In this document: positions 37,426 to 51,709 of the stretch, piece after piece
Layout of the letters: each line of letters opens with the position of its first letter
How positions within the stretch are numbered: position 1 is the stretch's first letter
NCBI GenBank assembly: GCA_034509425.1
Contig: JAVTVJ010001163.1
Coordinates: 400,228-464,227 of the forward strand
From: Eopsaltria australis
Taxonomy: Eukaryota > Chordata > Aves > Passeriformes > Petroicidae
DNA length: 64,000 bases
Direction of reading: 5' to 3'
Position numbers and translations under genes: made by a program
Notes under the pieces: model-generated
The model's input: the letters and a program-made list of their open reading frames with translations, nothing else
Database searches by the model: none
Told to the model about the DNA's origin: nothing

Positions 37426-39599
37426 TGTACATAAAATATAAGTCTATATAAGTCTATAAAATAGACTGCACTGTACTGGAAACAATTCATGCAGAATTTC
37501 TAAAACTGGTATGTCGAAGAAAAAGTCGACAAGATGTACAGCTTGCTCCTACATACCACTGGTTTCAGAAGAGAGCAGTCATTTGAGTTGTACCTAGCAC
37601 AGATTTAGAAAAGGAAGGCAGACCAAGAGGATTCTAATTCTCTGCAGAGCTTGGGTCCGAGAGTGATGGGGACAACCTGTGGCCTAAGTGCTTTTATTCC
37701 CAGATCAGATCAAGAACAGTGCCCAGTGACTGAGGTCTAAAAGTGTCTCTTACGCTGTTGTACAGCAAGAACAACTTCAATGCTGTCAGATCAGGCAGAG
37801 AAGCACAAACCTTTGCAAGGGCCCCTGGCTGGCTGAAATCAAGGATGCAATAGTGAGGGGCAGACACATGGTGCAACCTCCTTGAGGGAAGCTCTGAGCT
37901 GAAAATGGGAGCATGAAGCTGGAGCTCTCTGAAGTATAGTTCTTCTTTTAGACTGCTCTCTTCAGAATTATAAAACTCTAAGGCAATATCCCAAGGCTGG
38001 AGATACTTGATACTTAAAAGCTTCCCAGTCCTGGCCGATGGCTAGAACATACTCTTACACAGAAGCATGCTCTTATTTTCTTTACAAAAACATAAATGCA
38101 CATCTCAATGCTGTTAATATTCTTTTATTCTGTGTAGACAGTAGGTCCTTTATAATGAAGTTATCATAAGTAGATTGTATATACTCTCTTTTCTCATGCC
38201 CTATACATTGAAGAAAAGGTATAAAAACTTTGATGTTTTGCTACTAAAAGGGACAAAAATATCTTAGTATAACTGCCATTTCCCTAGTATAAATGTCAGA
38301 CAAATCCCCCTCTGTTTCTTTTTCTCCTTCATTTTCTAATAATAAACTGAAGAACTTTTTAAAAGAGCTGCATATTCATCATCTCAAATGAAACTTCACT
38401 TTTTTTCTGTCTGTGGAGGCAGTAATTATAGGTTTGCACTTCCAATTGAAGCATTGATGAACATGCCTCACACTACAGCAAATATAAAATAATTTTTAGG
38501 CAGGCTATATGGTTTTCTGGGGAGGGAAAAATCAAACGAAAACTTAAAAGCATCAGCATGAATCCTGATAATGACTACCCCAATGGCTAATTTCCTAGTA
38601 TCACTTACTGTCAGGAGAAATTAAACTAGTGTGGGGAGGATTTTTTCTAGAAAATGACAAAATTCTGGTTCTTCCTCAAATAACAATTACCTGATGCCCA
38701 GAGGTCAGATCTAACCACTGCATTTATAGGGCAGTACAGTCACTCCTCAAGGCAAATCAAAAGGGGCAGAAGCAAATGTTTTCCTGTCTGGGCAAAAGAT
38801 CCCCAAAGACCAAACCAATCAAAAAGTATTAAAAACCAGGAAGGCCATATACAGCAGATTAATAACTTCCTACACCTCTTAGAAGGACAAATCGAAGTCT
38901 GCCACTTATGGCACAGAATGGAAAAAAAAAAGATTTGATCCATGATTGGTTGCTCCTTATCTCCTCTTCTTGTTCACTAATATATAATTAGTTTGTACTT
39001 GTGCCTCAGTCTGAGGCACTTGTTTGCATCAAACTCAAAGATGACAACAGAGAAATGGCAAAACAAACCAATTGCCCTGTGGTTCTCTTGAAAGCAGCTC
39101 TAGATGCACAATTCAACCAAAGAACTGCTTTGCACAGCTTGAATAGGGCAGTAGAGTCTATTGGTCTCTGAAGCTACTAATATTGGGGGTCTGTCTACCT
39201 GTGCAACATAATGAGATCATTCATAGCTGATGCAAACTATTTCAGTTTACATCACTGGAAATAAAACCTGTAGATTTTAATTTTGTTTAATATAAATAAA
39301 AAGCTAGAAAATGAGGAGCAGTCCATAGCTTGTTAGGCTTTTGTATGCACTTCATCCAAATAGTTTGGGTTGTGGATTTCCATCTGTGTTGTCACAATGA
39401 CATTTCAACCACTTAAAAATTGATTTAATTCACATCAGGAATAGAAAATCTTTATTTTTCTGACTGTTGCTCAGTTTCAAACTTTGCTGAATAGAAATGC
39501 AAAACTGAAAGAGTAACAGCCAGAGGGAGTTCTGCTGTAAATTAAAAGTTAGATCAGAGAAAGTTCTTATTCCAGATATTCAGCTTATGATTATTGGAA

Positions 39600-39617
39600 G
39601 GGGGGGCAGAGGGGGGG
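39600..39617 (+). repeat. Potential three-tier G-quadruplex motif
   Basis: Seven G, then CAGA, then seven G. Each run can be split as GGG-G-GGG, giving four GGG blocks with loops of 1, 4 and 1 bases, the strong G-quadruplex pattern. This is unusual in such AT-rich DNA. Confidence 0.75.
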
Positions 39618-41131
39618 CGGATATTAAAGCTAATTACAGAGATAAAAAAACTAAAACCAAACAACCCACAAGTATTTTATGGTAAGACAAACTGAAAGTA
39701 TTTGGAATTATCAGGGAAAAGGTAGGTACTCTTCCTAATTTCTTCTTTGTTCAAAAATAGAATTGCCCTGGGTTTACCTTAATTGAGGATTGGCAAACTC
39801 AAACCACTACACAAACCTTATTTTTAATTATTCTTCATATAAAAATAAATAAAGAAAGAAAATCACAGTTGTCACAGCTCATGAATCTGACAACCAATTC
39901 AGTGAAAAACAAACCAGCCAACCTAAAAAGGCATGGGGCAGGAAAATCCTCTCTTAATGAAGATGTGGGACTGAGAGACCTAACATTTGGCGTGTTTTAG
40001 AGTGTTCCTATTAAAGCCTCCTGTCTTACTGAAGGAAAAACATTATAAAACTCCAGGTAGCACTTTAAACCACTTAGACTGAACTTCCTGTCCTCAGCTG
40101 CTTGTCATTTTGGAACTAGTGAATTAATGCCAATATTTAGCACAGGAACAGGTGGGAAAACTAATGACTAATTTCTTCTGTCTTCCAACTCAACTACCAC
40201 CACTGTCTTTTAAAAATACAATTCTTATCACTGCCTGCTGTTTCCATTTCTTGTCTATCTCATTGCTCTGACATGGGGCTGCAATAAACAAACAGCTGGA
40301 TGCATCATTCTACTCCAAGTGCAATAGCTTTATTCCTGCAGCAAGAGCCTTCTCTTAATGTGCTCATGTTGCCTCTCTTGGAAGGGTAAAAAAATCTGAA
40401 CTCTTCTAACAGGGGGATCAACAGCATGTATGCTGCAAGTGACACTGGTTCAATTTGACTGCTAAACTAAATAAGCTCCATTAGAAAGGTACAATTTTTT
40501 ACTATTTTTCAGGCATATGTTATAAAAGCAAAGGGAGACAGGATAGATCAAAAAACGTAGGCTTTCTACTCAGCAACTCAGCAATAAGGGTATTCATCTA
40601 AGTTGTTGGTGAGTGGATACAAATGTCTGCTCTGAATCATCTGAAACAGGAGCTGATTTAACTGTGCCTACATCAAAAAACAACATTTTCAACTTTTCTC
40701 ACCGCAGCTGCTTCAATCTGTCTCTATTAAGTATATTGCAAGAACTTGTTCTTTTTTCTGGATGAATGACCTTGTTAGTGACCAGGGAAGTTTTTACCAG
40801 GCAGATCTAGGCCTCAAGCAACTCCTTTATCTTTAGTTTTGACATGCCCCAAGGTTTACATAAACAATTGAGCTACAAAAAATAATCAACATGCTTAGAA
40901 GGAACACATGATCCTAGATCTTCTTCCAGTGATGCATATAAGAAACACTGATAGGATGCTACCAATACTGGCTAAGAGAAGGAGTAAGGGAACTTGCTTT
41001 CTCCGTAATTTAAGGGAGCACAACTCATGGTGGGCAATAGTGTAGGGACATTAACTCTGCTTCAGCCTTTGGATGATCAATGACCAGGGACTTTTACTGC
41101 AATGCTTTTGTTCTTGGGATGAAAATGCCAC

Positions 41132-41146
41132 TTTTTTTTTTTTTTT
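41132..41146. repeat. Poly(T) tract, about 15 bases
   Basis: Uninterrupted T run with no recognisable retroelement beside it. Confidence 0.9.
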
Positions 41147-42843
41147 ATTAGCCCTAAAGGAAGCCATTGAAAAAAAATCAAAAATATTTTAATTGCAGCA
41201 GAAAATGTTCAACAAAATTTGCCTACATTTGCAAGTATTTTTACCTACTACAAAACAGTCTCTCTGGTAGCCAAACATCACCACAGTAAGCCCCTGTGTA
41301 TCAAGCACTTGAACTGCATGCATGAAAAAGTTTGATAGAATATAAATATGAACTTCAGCACTAGCTAAAGCTAGAGTGAATAGGAATGCTGAAATGATAA
41401 GTGAAATATAACAAAAAATAATGGTTAATTGATAAAGAATAAGTTCGTTGATTTCATACATGAGTTCAGCTGTGTGTTCAGTTCATACTGGCTTTGAAAG
41501 GGGCTAAGTCTTTCCTTATTTAGGTCCTGTTGGAAAGCTGAGCTTCTTACCTTTACAACAACAAGCAGTAAGAATCCAGAGGGAATTAATAAGTAATAAT
41601 TAGATAAAAGTTACAAGGATTTCACTTCAGATACCAAGTATTTGTGTATATTCAGTTACTTTTGCTTTTAAATACCATGAAACTAGATGAATTTTAAAGT
41701 CATTTAAAACTGGTGAAATTTTGAAGTAATTTAGAGTGTTGGTTGGGCTGGGGAATTGAGCTGGGAGGGAGAAGTAAATTGAAGAGATAGATCTGAAATA
41801 AGCATTTTTGAAAAGTATCAGTTTAATAAAAAATCTCTTTAATAGAAAAAAAAAGCATGAATTTACAGGAGCTCAGCTTTCTGAGGAACATGGTATTTAG
41901 GGAATAGAACTTAAATCTGTACAAGACAATGTCAAATTCATCCTCTCCCCTCAGAAACCATTGTGTCCACATGTATAGAAAATTTTCAGGGATAAAGTTT
42001 AGTAGGTGTATATGAATTGGTGAATTGTTCTAACATGCATTAGTGAGGCTGCAGAATTCCTCAGTAAAATCAAGTGTGGTTTTGGTCTTTTGAAGTTTAA
42101 TACAAAGAACAATATTACTATTGCATAAGGTCCTAGTTCTGAAAGCTTGTTATTTATTGCCATTATCTTTTGCCAAACTCCGGTGAAAAGTGTCAAGGTA
42201 TAGTTGATTCCTCAGCTGACATTAACCAATTGAAATGAGATGTCCAACAGAGCAGAAAGATAACTTTTGCCTGCATACTTAGGATAGAAAAGATTTTTTT
42301 TTACCAGTCGTTTGAAAGTAAGATTTTGGGGGAAAAAGAAAACAACCTTGCTGGATTCTATGTATATGAAATCTATCCACTAAATTATATATCCATAATA
42401 TGGAAGAAGAATGAAAAATTTCGGCCCATTAAGAGTAAGTATGCTGGATTTTCCATTGTCTGTCAAAATAGTATCAGCTTTTCTCTGACTGTAAAGCTGT
42501 CTCTTTAGAGATAGTTAACTCAGTCCATTGCATTATAATTTAGTGCTAGTTATAATACTGCAGTATCAAAATCTGAAATGTGGCACTGGAAATGGATAAT
42601 TGATATTAATTCTTTAGCTACTGAACTTTCAAACTGACTCACTCAAACCCTTCTAAATCATTTGTACCTGTAGGTAAATATTGAAACATACTGTGATGCG
42701 AGTCCCTTTACAGAATTTTTGTGGTATTATTTTTGATTTTTGTGTAGTATCACTTCTGTTTCTTGCTCTGTTCTGCTCCATTGTCATAATTAAATAATTT
42801 TAAAAGGAATGGCAACTTTTTAGGACAAAAATTGTTGTATCTT

Positions 42844-42889
42844 AAAAAAAAAAAAAAAAAGAAAAAAAGGAAAAAAAAAAGAAAAAAAA
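42844..42889. repeat. Purine-only A-rich tract
   Basis: About 46 bases of A with single or double G interruptions, a pure purine strand. It follows a TTGTATCTT stretch and could be an old retrotransposon tail, but no element body is recognisable upstream. Confidence 0.9.
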
Positions 42890-44402
42890 TAAGGCCAAAC
42901 CAGTAAAAATTTATGGTGATATCTGATTATTAGGTGTCAGTAGAATTTTAAAACATGCAGCCATGAATGACTGCTTCAACAATACTCTTTTGCAGGCAGC
43001 TCAAGTTAGTCACCTAAGAACAATTGAAACAATTTGAGAGAACAATCACTAACTACTCTAGAAATATAATGGTGGTGTAAATTGTGACACTTGTTATACA
43101 GTGATTTTAGTTACTGCCCATGGTGTGAATACAATAAGTGATTACAACGAAGGGTAATGAGGATTCCTTCCTCTTTCTTAGGTACGCTGGTATTAATCCA
43201 CAACAGAGGACAGCCTCCCCTACAAAATGGGAATGTGAATCTGGGCTCCAGCATGCAAGCAAAAGGCAGAAATACTTTTGATGGAATTGACTCTTCAGGC
43301 AGAGTCTTTAAATTAGATTAGATCTCATCTGGACATAAGCTAAAACATTTAGTATTGTAAAATAAGAGGAAATTATTTTATTTTAATTACTATAAGAACC
43401 ATTTATAAATCAGCACATCTCTATCTCTCACATATCCTTTCAGAACAACTTTCTTCTTGTTGCACTCAGGTGTTGAACAACTCCCCAGTTTCCTCCAGAA
43501 CGTCTGGAAGTTTTTTCTTTGCAACACTTTGAAAGTCTGAACCCTTGTTCCTTTCAGGACTCAACTCCAGCCCACAAGCTTCTTCTCCTCGTTTCCCAGA
43601 TGGTGCTCCGTCTGTAGAGAGGTCTGGTTACCAAAAAAAATGCTTAGGATTAATTTACCCTGAGCACTAATATTATTTACCTCAACTATTTAACATTTAT
43701 CCCATTTTTCTGCATATAAAATATATGTTTTTCCTATTTCTATATTATATCCTGTTTACCTTATAAATAAGATTCAATTAGGACATTAAACCCAAGAAAT
43801 TAAATCCTACTGTTGAATGGATTATAACTATAATACTTTTTCAACCTGGTTAAGCCGCCTCACATCCAGTCAAATGCAGTGAGAAACTGTAGGATGTTCC
43901 AACATGTCACTGCACCTATCAGTCAACAAAGTAATTAAGGATATTGCCAAATACAAAGCTAAACTGTGTTTATACTTTTATCAGTATGCTTAGATGAAAA
44001 AGATAACATTGATTTTTCTGGTCAAATCATATACACTATAATAAGCATATTTATAATTTTATATTAGGAATACTTTAGAAATCCTGGATTGTCACTTCTC
44101 AGGCGACTGGTATACAGTCAAAGGTCTAAATGTGACTTATTATAGGGAGATATCTGCAGATAAAGATATTGGTTCCATAACAATTCTGTGACTATTATTG
44201 CCAAACTATCCATCCTCTGCAAATAATTTAAACAGAATATGCCAGATTAGAGCTTTGCAGAAGCTGACAGTTCTATCTCATAGTAACATTTGAGTTTTTG
44301 ACTTTTTTTTAATTACAGACTGGAATAAAAGAAAGATTTAAAAATATGTAAGTGAAAATTAAATCTTGGTGCATAGATTTCCCCATGAGATTTTCCACTC
44401 AG

Positions 44403-44418
44403 AAAAAAAAAAAAAAAA
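44403..44418. repeat. Poly(A) tract, 16 bases
   Basis: Uninterrupted A run in AT-rich unique sequence. Confidence 0.9.
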
Positions 44419-46576
44419 TGCATATATACCCTTATGCTTAGAGCACAGGATTCAGAGACATGACAGATTAAATATTCTACATTTCAATTTATGCTGACAA
44501 GAGTGGTAATGTAAGTCAAAATCTCCCATGTTGCATAACACAATCCTTCCCATGAAGTTGCAGAGCACTTAAGAATTTTTTATTGTTTTAGCAAAGTCAG
44601 AATTTCCAGCAAGTGAGAAATCACTGAAACTAAATCCATTAGACATTGATGTCGCTGCAAATTTCGATGACATCCTAACCAGGAGTGCCTATCAGTTCTC
44701 TCATATTATTTCAGTGGGAAGGAGAAACACTTATTAGTCGCTTGAAAACTACCTCAAACCATTGCTATTTTATTAATATTTATAAACAATGTTAATTCTT
44801 TTTGTTTTTCCTGTTTAACTGTTTTAGGAAGAATAACAGCACGGCCCCTCAGTTGATGACTCCTGGTGCATAGACCATTTCTTCAGAGTAGCAGGCATCA
44901 ATTAGAGCACCATTCCTGTTCATCCAACTTGTGGAGGAAATCTGAGATGATGACAAATCAACCCAGCAATTCTTCAAGTAGCATTACAGCTAATTTCTTG
45001 CAAAATTCAAGCAGATAAGTTAAAAGTACTGTGCATGAAGATGACTACATGCTGAGCTGTAAGCATAGCTTAAATTTACCTTTATCAGTCATTTTCCCAC
45101 ATTTTCTTGTATTAAACTTACAGTAGCTAAAGCTTAGAGTCTTTGGAGCAACAATACACATTTTCATAAATCCTTTCTCTAAGAGACAGCTTCTTTTATA
45201 TTAGCCAAATGATTAAGATAAGACAACCCCTAGATGGAGCAGAAGGAACTGGTGGTAAGATTATGCAAGAATTTGGGTTGTGTGGAAATTTGTCATCAGT
45301 GGAGAAGCAGTTTTTAGTGATGTAAAGGAAAATTACTTGTTAGGGATGTAAAGGAAAAGATTATACTGAACAGATTTTATAAATAAACAAAACAAAACAA
45401 AAAAGGCTTCACTAATGATTAAGGAAAGAGAAAATGTTTTAGCATTCAACCACAGAGTAGGGAGAAGAGCTTTCATTATGATTATAGTTGAAGAAAATTC
45501 TAGAGCAAGACCTACTAACAGTAGTCCCTAAAAGCTTTGCCAAATTAAAAGAAAGTACAAGATTTTATTGTGAATATCCTATTGCCACTAATTCTATGAA
45601 AATTCCTGAATTATTTGTCTTTTCTTCCATAAGCCATAAATAAATCCCAGATTTATTAAGTTAGCAGGAAAATTTCTTTTTGTTAGGTTATTTCAGAACT
45701 GAATGTTATGAAGTTCCTTGGAATGTCTCCTACTGCAAAACAGGCACTGACACAAACAATTGACTGTACAACTATATATCTTTAAATAAATTACTGTATT
45801 TTTAACTATTAATAGGTTTTTCTTGGAAGCTGAAGAATGTGAAAGAAAGGTAGGCTTTGCTGTCTCGTATTAGAGAACAGAGCTGTTGAAGCAGTTATTT
45901 TGCTTCTCAAGTTACATGATTTAATAAGCTTTACAGGAAAAGTCCCCCTAATATGCACAGAGTGCTAGTATTTATGTTGGTAATTGGTGAAGTTCTGGCC
46001 CATGCAATAATCAGATGGGAATTTAGAGCAGAGATAATTCTGTCATTGGATAGTCTTGCTATCGATTAAAAGGTCATCTATGCTAAGAAGTACAAGAAAG
46101 AGGTAAACCATTGTAAATACATATTAGTGTGAATTGCATTTCAGGTACAGTAGCTTTTCTAGATGTGTTGTTTATTAGTTTTCTAGGCACTATTTCTTCA
46201 TTATTCATAGTATGTTATCAGGCTTAACACATGGTTTACAAACTAAAACCAACTTTAAATGCAAGAAAGTAACATTTCTGAGACTATTTGTGCTTAAAGG
46301 TTTTGCAGCACTGAGCCAGATTGAAATCTGCAGTGCCACTGTTTCTAACTACCTCAGAAAATCTTAAGTAGAATACAAGCTGACTGCTGCCCTGGAGCAT
46401 TAGATGGAGTCAGCATGGGATGATTTTACAGTGTGAATTATAAGGAAATAGACACAAAAGGACACAAATATTTACTTTGAATAAGATTTTTCTTTAGTCT
46501 TAGTGCCCTTCTACTATCATGGTGACAGTCTGAAACAAATAACAAATTCTGAGTTTCAGGAACTTCTCAGCACATC

Positions 46577-46664
46577 CGTGTGTGTGTATATATGTATCTG
46601 TGTAGGTATACACACACACACACACACATACACACACACACATACACACACACACACCTATATA
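46577..46664. repeat. Compound (GT)n-(TA)n-(CA)n microsatellite
   Basis: A short GTGTGTGTG run (46578-46586), a TATATATGTATCTGTGTAGGTATA spacer, then a long (CA)n run interrupted by CATA (46609-46658). The left GT and right CA arms are complementary, so single-stranded DNA could fold into a hairpin. The 67-codon minus frame here is just CV/YT repeats of the microsatellite. Confidence 0.95.
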
Positions 46665-49600
46665 TTTTAACGTGTAGCCAGATAAGGCCTGCAGAGATCC
46701 CATTTTTCTAGAAGTCTCACCTCAATAGTAGTTGGGCTGATCAGAATTTCCTTACCTGCTACATTTCCCATTAACCAAATATTACAACTAAAGTAATGTT
46801 GTGGTTGCTACCAAAATATTGCTTTACATTTGTGCAGAGTCTGCTACACACAAATAAGAGTCTGGGAGAAGGAAGTGTGACTGGGATACAGGACAAGAGC
46901 AGGACTAATAAAAATGCAGGCTTCCACCCTGTTTACCATAAACAAATGTTTTAAAGTAACTGTGCTGTATTTTTCAACATATGCAGTTTTCATAAGAGTA
47001 GAAGAGACTCATTTTACATCCCAGTGACCTAGTTTTCCAGAAGGAAGGGCCTCATATCGTTATGCATAACCCAGCAGTTTTGAAACCAGCTGTAGAAGAG
47101 AAACACAGAGTAATGAAGGGAAGAAGGACTACAGGGATTCAAGAGTTAGTACACTGGTGAAAATGAAGCTAAATATGCCTGCAGGCAGCAGCAGCTCTAA
47201 TGCTTTTGCAAGAGTGACTTAAAACTCAGAGGGAAAGGATATAAATTTCTGGTGGGGGCTAAGCCCATTATTTCTAACCAAAATCTACACCTGCCTGCAA
47301 TGCATGAGGAGACAGAAAGTAGAAGTTAAAGCATGTTGAAAAGTATATTTTTATCTCCTAGCTAATTTAATAACAGAAGGAAGAGAGCAAGCTAACTAAA
47401 CAGCAATATCAAAGGGCAAAAATATAAGAACCAGGCATCAGATTCATGAATATGATTTCCGAAATACCTTTAACTTCTGAATGCATCAGCTTTCCTTAAA
47501 ATGTTTACAAAAAAAATGTTTGACAAAACAATCTATAATAGTGTCCCAGCTGCTTAGAAGCAAATTCTGTTTACCATCCCCTTGGAGTTAGAAGATGTAA
47601 GTCTTTTCTCTGACTTGCTCTCTTTCTGCTGTCTCACTTTAATCCTCACCTACTGCTTCTGAGCAAGGATCAGGTATGTGGCTGGAAAAAGCAGTTTTGC
47701 TTGGTAGGAACCTACTTTTCCAAAGAAAAGCTAAGATACTGAAGAAAATGCAAACCAAGAATGTTTTTAAACTTGAGTGAAGTTAATAACTGCTGGAAAA
47801 AGCCTTAGACAAAGCAGAGGTATCTTTAATATAGTAATTAAATAATATTTTGAATCTAAACCTTTGTTTTGAAACAATCTGCTACGTACTTTAAGAGAAA
47901 GGAGGGAGTAGAAGTGTAGATCCAGGGTGAATCTAGTGAGTATCCTTAAAACAGTCAGGAACTGCTTGAAAGAGATTGGCTTAATACTCTGTTCCATATT
48001 TCTACTAAAAAAAAAAACCCAAACAAACAAACAAAAAAAAAAAACACCCCTATTTATTATAGGCAGTCTTCCCTTCAGTTCTATTTCCAACCAGGCAGCT
48101 CACTGCAGAAAAGCAGCTGATACTCTCTGCCCAATGGCTGAGCACAAATGAACTCCACTCGACTTTTTATTACCTCATTTTAATGCTGGTAACAGGTCAG
48201 AGAGAGGAAGGGTAAGTGCAGTAGTTTCAGGCCATTCCTTCAAAATAGTCACAAGGCTTATACTTGTATATTTAACCAGAAGAAATTTAAATCATTTTTA
48301 TGTTAGTCATACTCCAGGGAGTTGCCCTGTCAAAATTATTTAATGACTTTGGATTAGCCACATTCTATTCTATCTGAGCCTTACTGCTTATCTCTAATGT
48401 CAAGGGCTGTGACTGGGAACTGCACTGAATGAGAGGCACAGTAGTAGACCCGTTTTCATATAATAATTATTGGCTTTGCAGCCTTCTGGTATGAGATTGC
48501 AAACACTGGGACAAGAATAAGCCTTACATATTCATTAAACCACATTCAGATACTGCCCTAGGTTTGCTCACTGGGGGTGGAGCTTAGAGCCAGATTGCCA
48601 TTCTACACCATTTACCTCATTGCCAGGGGGTGTGATTTTGGAGGAAGAATAAGGGAACCTACCCCCAGAAGTGCAGTGTTTTATTTGCCCTCTTGATCAG
48701 GAAAGATCACAGTGGTTGCGCCGCGGATTCCCAGGACCAGCACTGCAGACTCTGTCCCAGCACTGCTGCCACAGGTTGCCAGGTTTGTATGTAACATCTC
48801 AGATGATTCTAGAGAAATAAAGACAGGTGGAGTTAGGAAATGGCTTTATCTGCCTCTTCCCAAAATAAAAGTATGTTCTATTGATCACATGCTATAAGTA
48901 GGCACCTTAGGACAAAGCAATGGTTTCAGCAGAAAAATAGAAAAGCAAAAGATCAAGAGCACATCAATTAAAAGGAGTAATACCTGTTCTTCTGTTAAGA
49001 TCACTGTTACTGCTATGACAATCAAAAACCACCAACACATTGTCAGTGGCAGATAAGAGTTGGAAAAAACTCATGCAATCTGTTACTCATGGCATAATGT
49101 CCACTTTTTCTCCCACTTGATCTTAAATAAGTATCAGCAGACATAAACTTTCAATGTAATGAAATATATTTCTTAAGGCACTGAAAATAAGAGATTTGTA
49201 GAAAACTGCAAGTTTAAGGAAGTGTTTGTATTTTTTTCTGAAAAAGTTTAATTATCCATCAGAAAAGTCACAGTTGTTATTTTTTATTTATTTTAAATTC
49301 AGGGGGAGCAGGTGGTTCTTTTAACAGTCTGATGTGTTAAACAATCTCTAGAGTCCATTCCAGAAGCATCTATTATCATGGTTGTACAGTACTGATTCTT
49401 TGACGCTCAGATGTATGGACCATGCAGCCTGGCATAATTTCATCTTCTGTGACATGTATCAGTTGCTTCAGTGAAAGATGTTTGAGGAGAGGTGGCAAAT
49501 GAACTCCCCACTAGGGATGAGAGTGGGGACAGGGACAGGTTGCCAACTATTTGGATTGTGGCAATATTGAGGTTATGAGTATGGAAATTTTGCTTATATA

Positions 49601-51709
49601 TCTTTCTTATTCTTCCTGTTTTCTCTATAATTATGGGTGTTCTGGCCATCTGTAGAAACATTCAGTTTATGAATTATTTCAGTTTTGGTTTTGACATTCA
49701 TGTGAAATTGTGTTTTTCTACCTAATCCTGAGCTGTATGAAGACAGATGTCCAATTATAAGTTTCTCTAAGATCATTTTTATCAGCCTTTCCCTGCTTGT
49801 CATGCTACACAGACAGCTCAAAGGAAATGCTCCAGGCCAGGTTAGCCAAATTTGCATATCCCTTATCCATGGCTGGTCTTGACTGTTAACAGCTCCTGTA
49901 TCCATGAAGTCTTTATTGAACCTTAGTTATCAGTCTGCTTTGTGGGTACAATAAGCAATTTCTAATTCCCTCTTGGAGATGCTGTGATGCCTTTCCTGCA
50001 GTGGCTTGGCTGTAGCCTGCTGCAAGGTCAGATGGGAAGTACAAACAGACTCAGACGAAGGCTGAATTGACTCTGGGAAATCTGAATGTGGGTGTCACAT
50101 GCTGGGCATATGTTGGCATCTTGGGCTGTAGAAGAAACCCAAAGCCAACCAAGCAAAGCTAAACCACCTGCAATTCCCTGCCTAGATCCTTCAATAGATC
50201 AATGGTTGGGACATTTTTATCAATTTCTATCTGCTTTAGCTTGCACATTGCCAGCCTACAGAAACCAATGGTAATCTCTTCCTTTTTTGTCGGTTCAGAG
50301 AAAAAAAATAAAGGAAAATTTGTAATTTTCTGTACAGATACTCTTAGTGATTTTCATAAACTCTTTATCTCATTGCTCCATTAGTCTGCATCAAAAGTTG
50401 CTGAGATTTATGGCCAGGAAGAATATTAAAGAATAGTTTTTGGTACAATCACTTACTTATACAAGTTTAAGCTTTGAAAAATGAGGTTTTTTAAATCATA
50501 AAGATTTTCTCTCTACTCTCTTGGAAACCAATATAAATATCTCCTTTTTAATAATAAAACATATAAAATATTTTTTCACAAGTTGTGTTAGGAAAAGAGC
50601 CATGCTGGAAAAATATAGTTAGTCATGATAGAAGAAAAGACTTAAAAAAGCTCATTCAATCCAAACACTATTTTCTACTTTTCAAAACTGCTTATTTATT
50701 ATCAGTTTTACTGAGCCAGAAATAAAAAGAACAAAATATTATGACTCCAGTTGGACAGAAAGTCTCATTATGGTGCTTTCTGAAACATTGGACTTGGATT
50801 CTACATAGAGTTTGCTACATATACTAAAAAATTAAGTAGGAAATGGTGATATTTTTTCTTTTTCCATCTCCTTCTAAGTTTAAAATATTTTCATTTAAAG
50901 CTGATTCAGAACTTAAATTCCAACAATAGCAATTTGAAATAAAGATTTTATAGGTATGGAAAAAAAATCAAATGAGAAATGCTTTACATATCTCTGTTCA
51001 AAGTGAGACTGGCAAGTACAAATCAAATTAGGTGAATGCTTTCAAGAAATCTAGTAAAAAAATTTGCCACAACCAGAGGAAAATCCCCGAGAAAGTTATT
51101 AATAGGGAAAGGGGATGATTTTAAAAAAAGAATCAACTGAAAATCTGTTTCCTCAGTAATAGAAAGTAAAACACAAAACCAACCAGAAAAAAAACCCCTT
51201 CAGTCACATTTGGAGCTGTGAGGAAACTAAATTTTGTAAAACTGAAGTGTTTCAGTGCCAACTAACAAGAAGATGTGGCATAATACGGTCTGAGATAAGC
51301 ATCTTGAAAAGGGAATGTAACATTCTCTAAACAAAGAAGTAAGTAGCAGATTAGTTTTGAGAGTATAGAAAGATTTCCATATAAAAATCTGACTTCTGAC
51401 AATTAATATAAATGCATTGCAAATTCGAGAAGGTACTTGATCTGACAATCTCTCAGACTGTTTTTAAAAGATGATTTTTACAAGATCGAAACCATCAATT
51501 CCTTTTCTTACTATAAGTTAAGTTGCATGGGTATGCAGATCTTAGTAGATGTGTCTGGGTTGCATGGCTAACAAAGATATGCTTACAGGTGCCTGCCACT
51601 TCTGTGAGCTCAGAAGGGTTAAACTTCTAAGGCCATTAGTACAAAGCAAAGAATTGCTTTGTGCGGAGAGAATGCAGTCTTGATGCCAATGAATGCAGAA
51701 TGTGGTCCT
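46665..51709. other. AT-rich non-coding stretch, no gene seen
   Basis: No recognised gene or transposon. It contains an A/AAAC simple repeat (48007-48044) and a small GC-richer stretch at 48540-48790 that includes the CpG-bearing word GCGCCGCGG near 48720. The 107-codon minus frame at 47767-48090 and the 103-codon minus frame at 49594-49905 have no similarity I recognise. Confidence 0.6.
48007..48044. repeat. A-rich (AAAC)n simple repeat
   Basis: Poly(A), then three AAAC units, then a 12-base A run. Confidence 0.9.

Larger units (their letters stand above)
37426..46576. other. AT-rich non-coding stretch, no gene seen
   Basis: Nine kilobases without a recognised gene or mobile element. It holds a G-run motif (39600-39617), a T tract (41132-41146), a purine tract (42844-42889) and an A tract (44403-44418). 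A slightly GC-richer stretch at 37615-37900 contains a 60-codon minus frame that I do not recognise. A C/T-rich stretch at 43430-43620 is unexplained. Confidence 0.6.

Noticed and set aside
47767..48090. 107-codon minus-strand open frame with a hydrophobic stretch
   Set aside because: The hydrophobic F/V/C run comes from a poly(T)/GTTT simple repeat on that strand. No family recognised.
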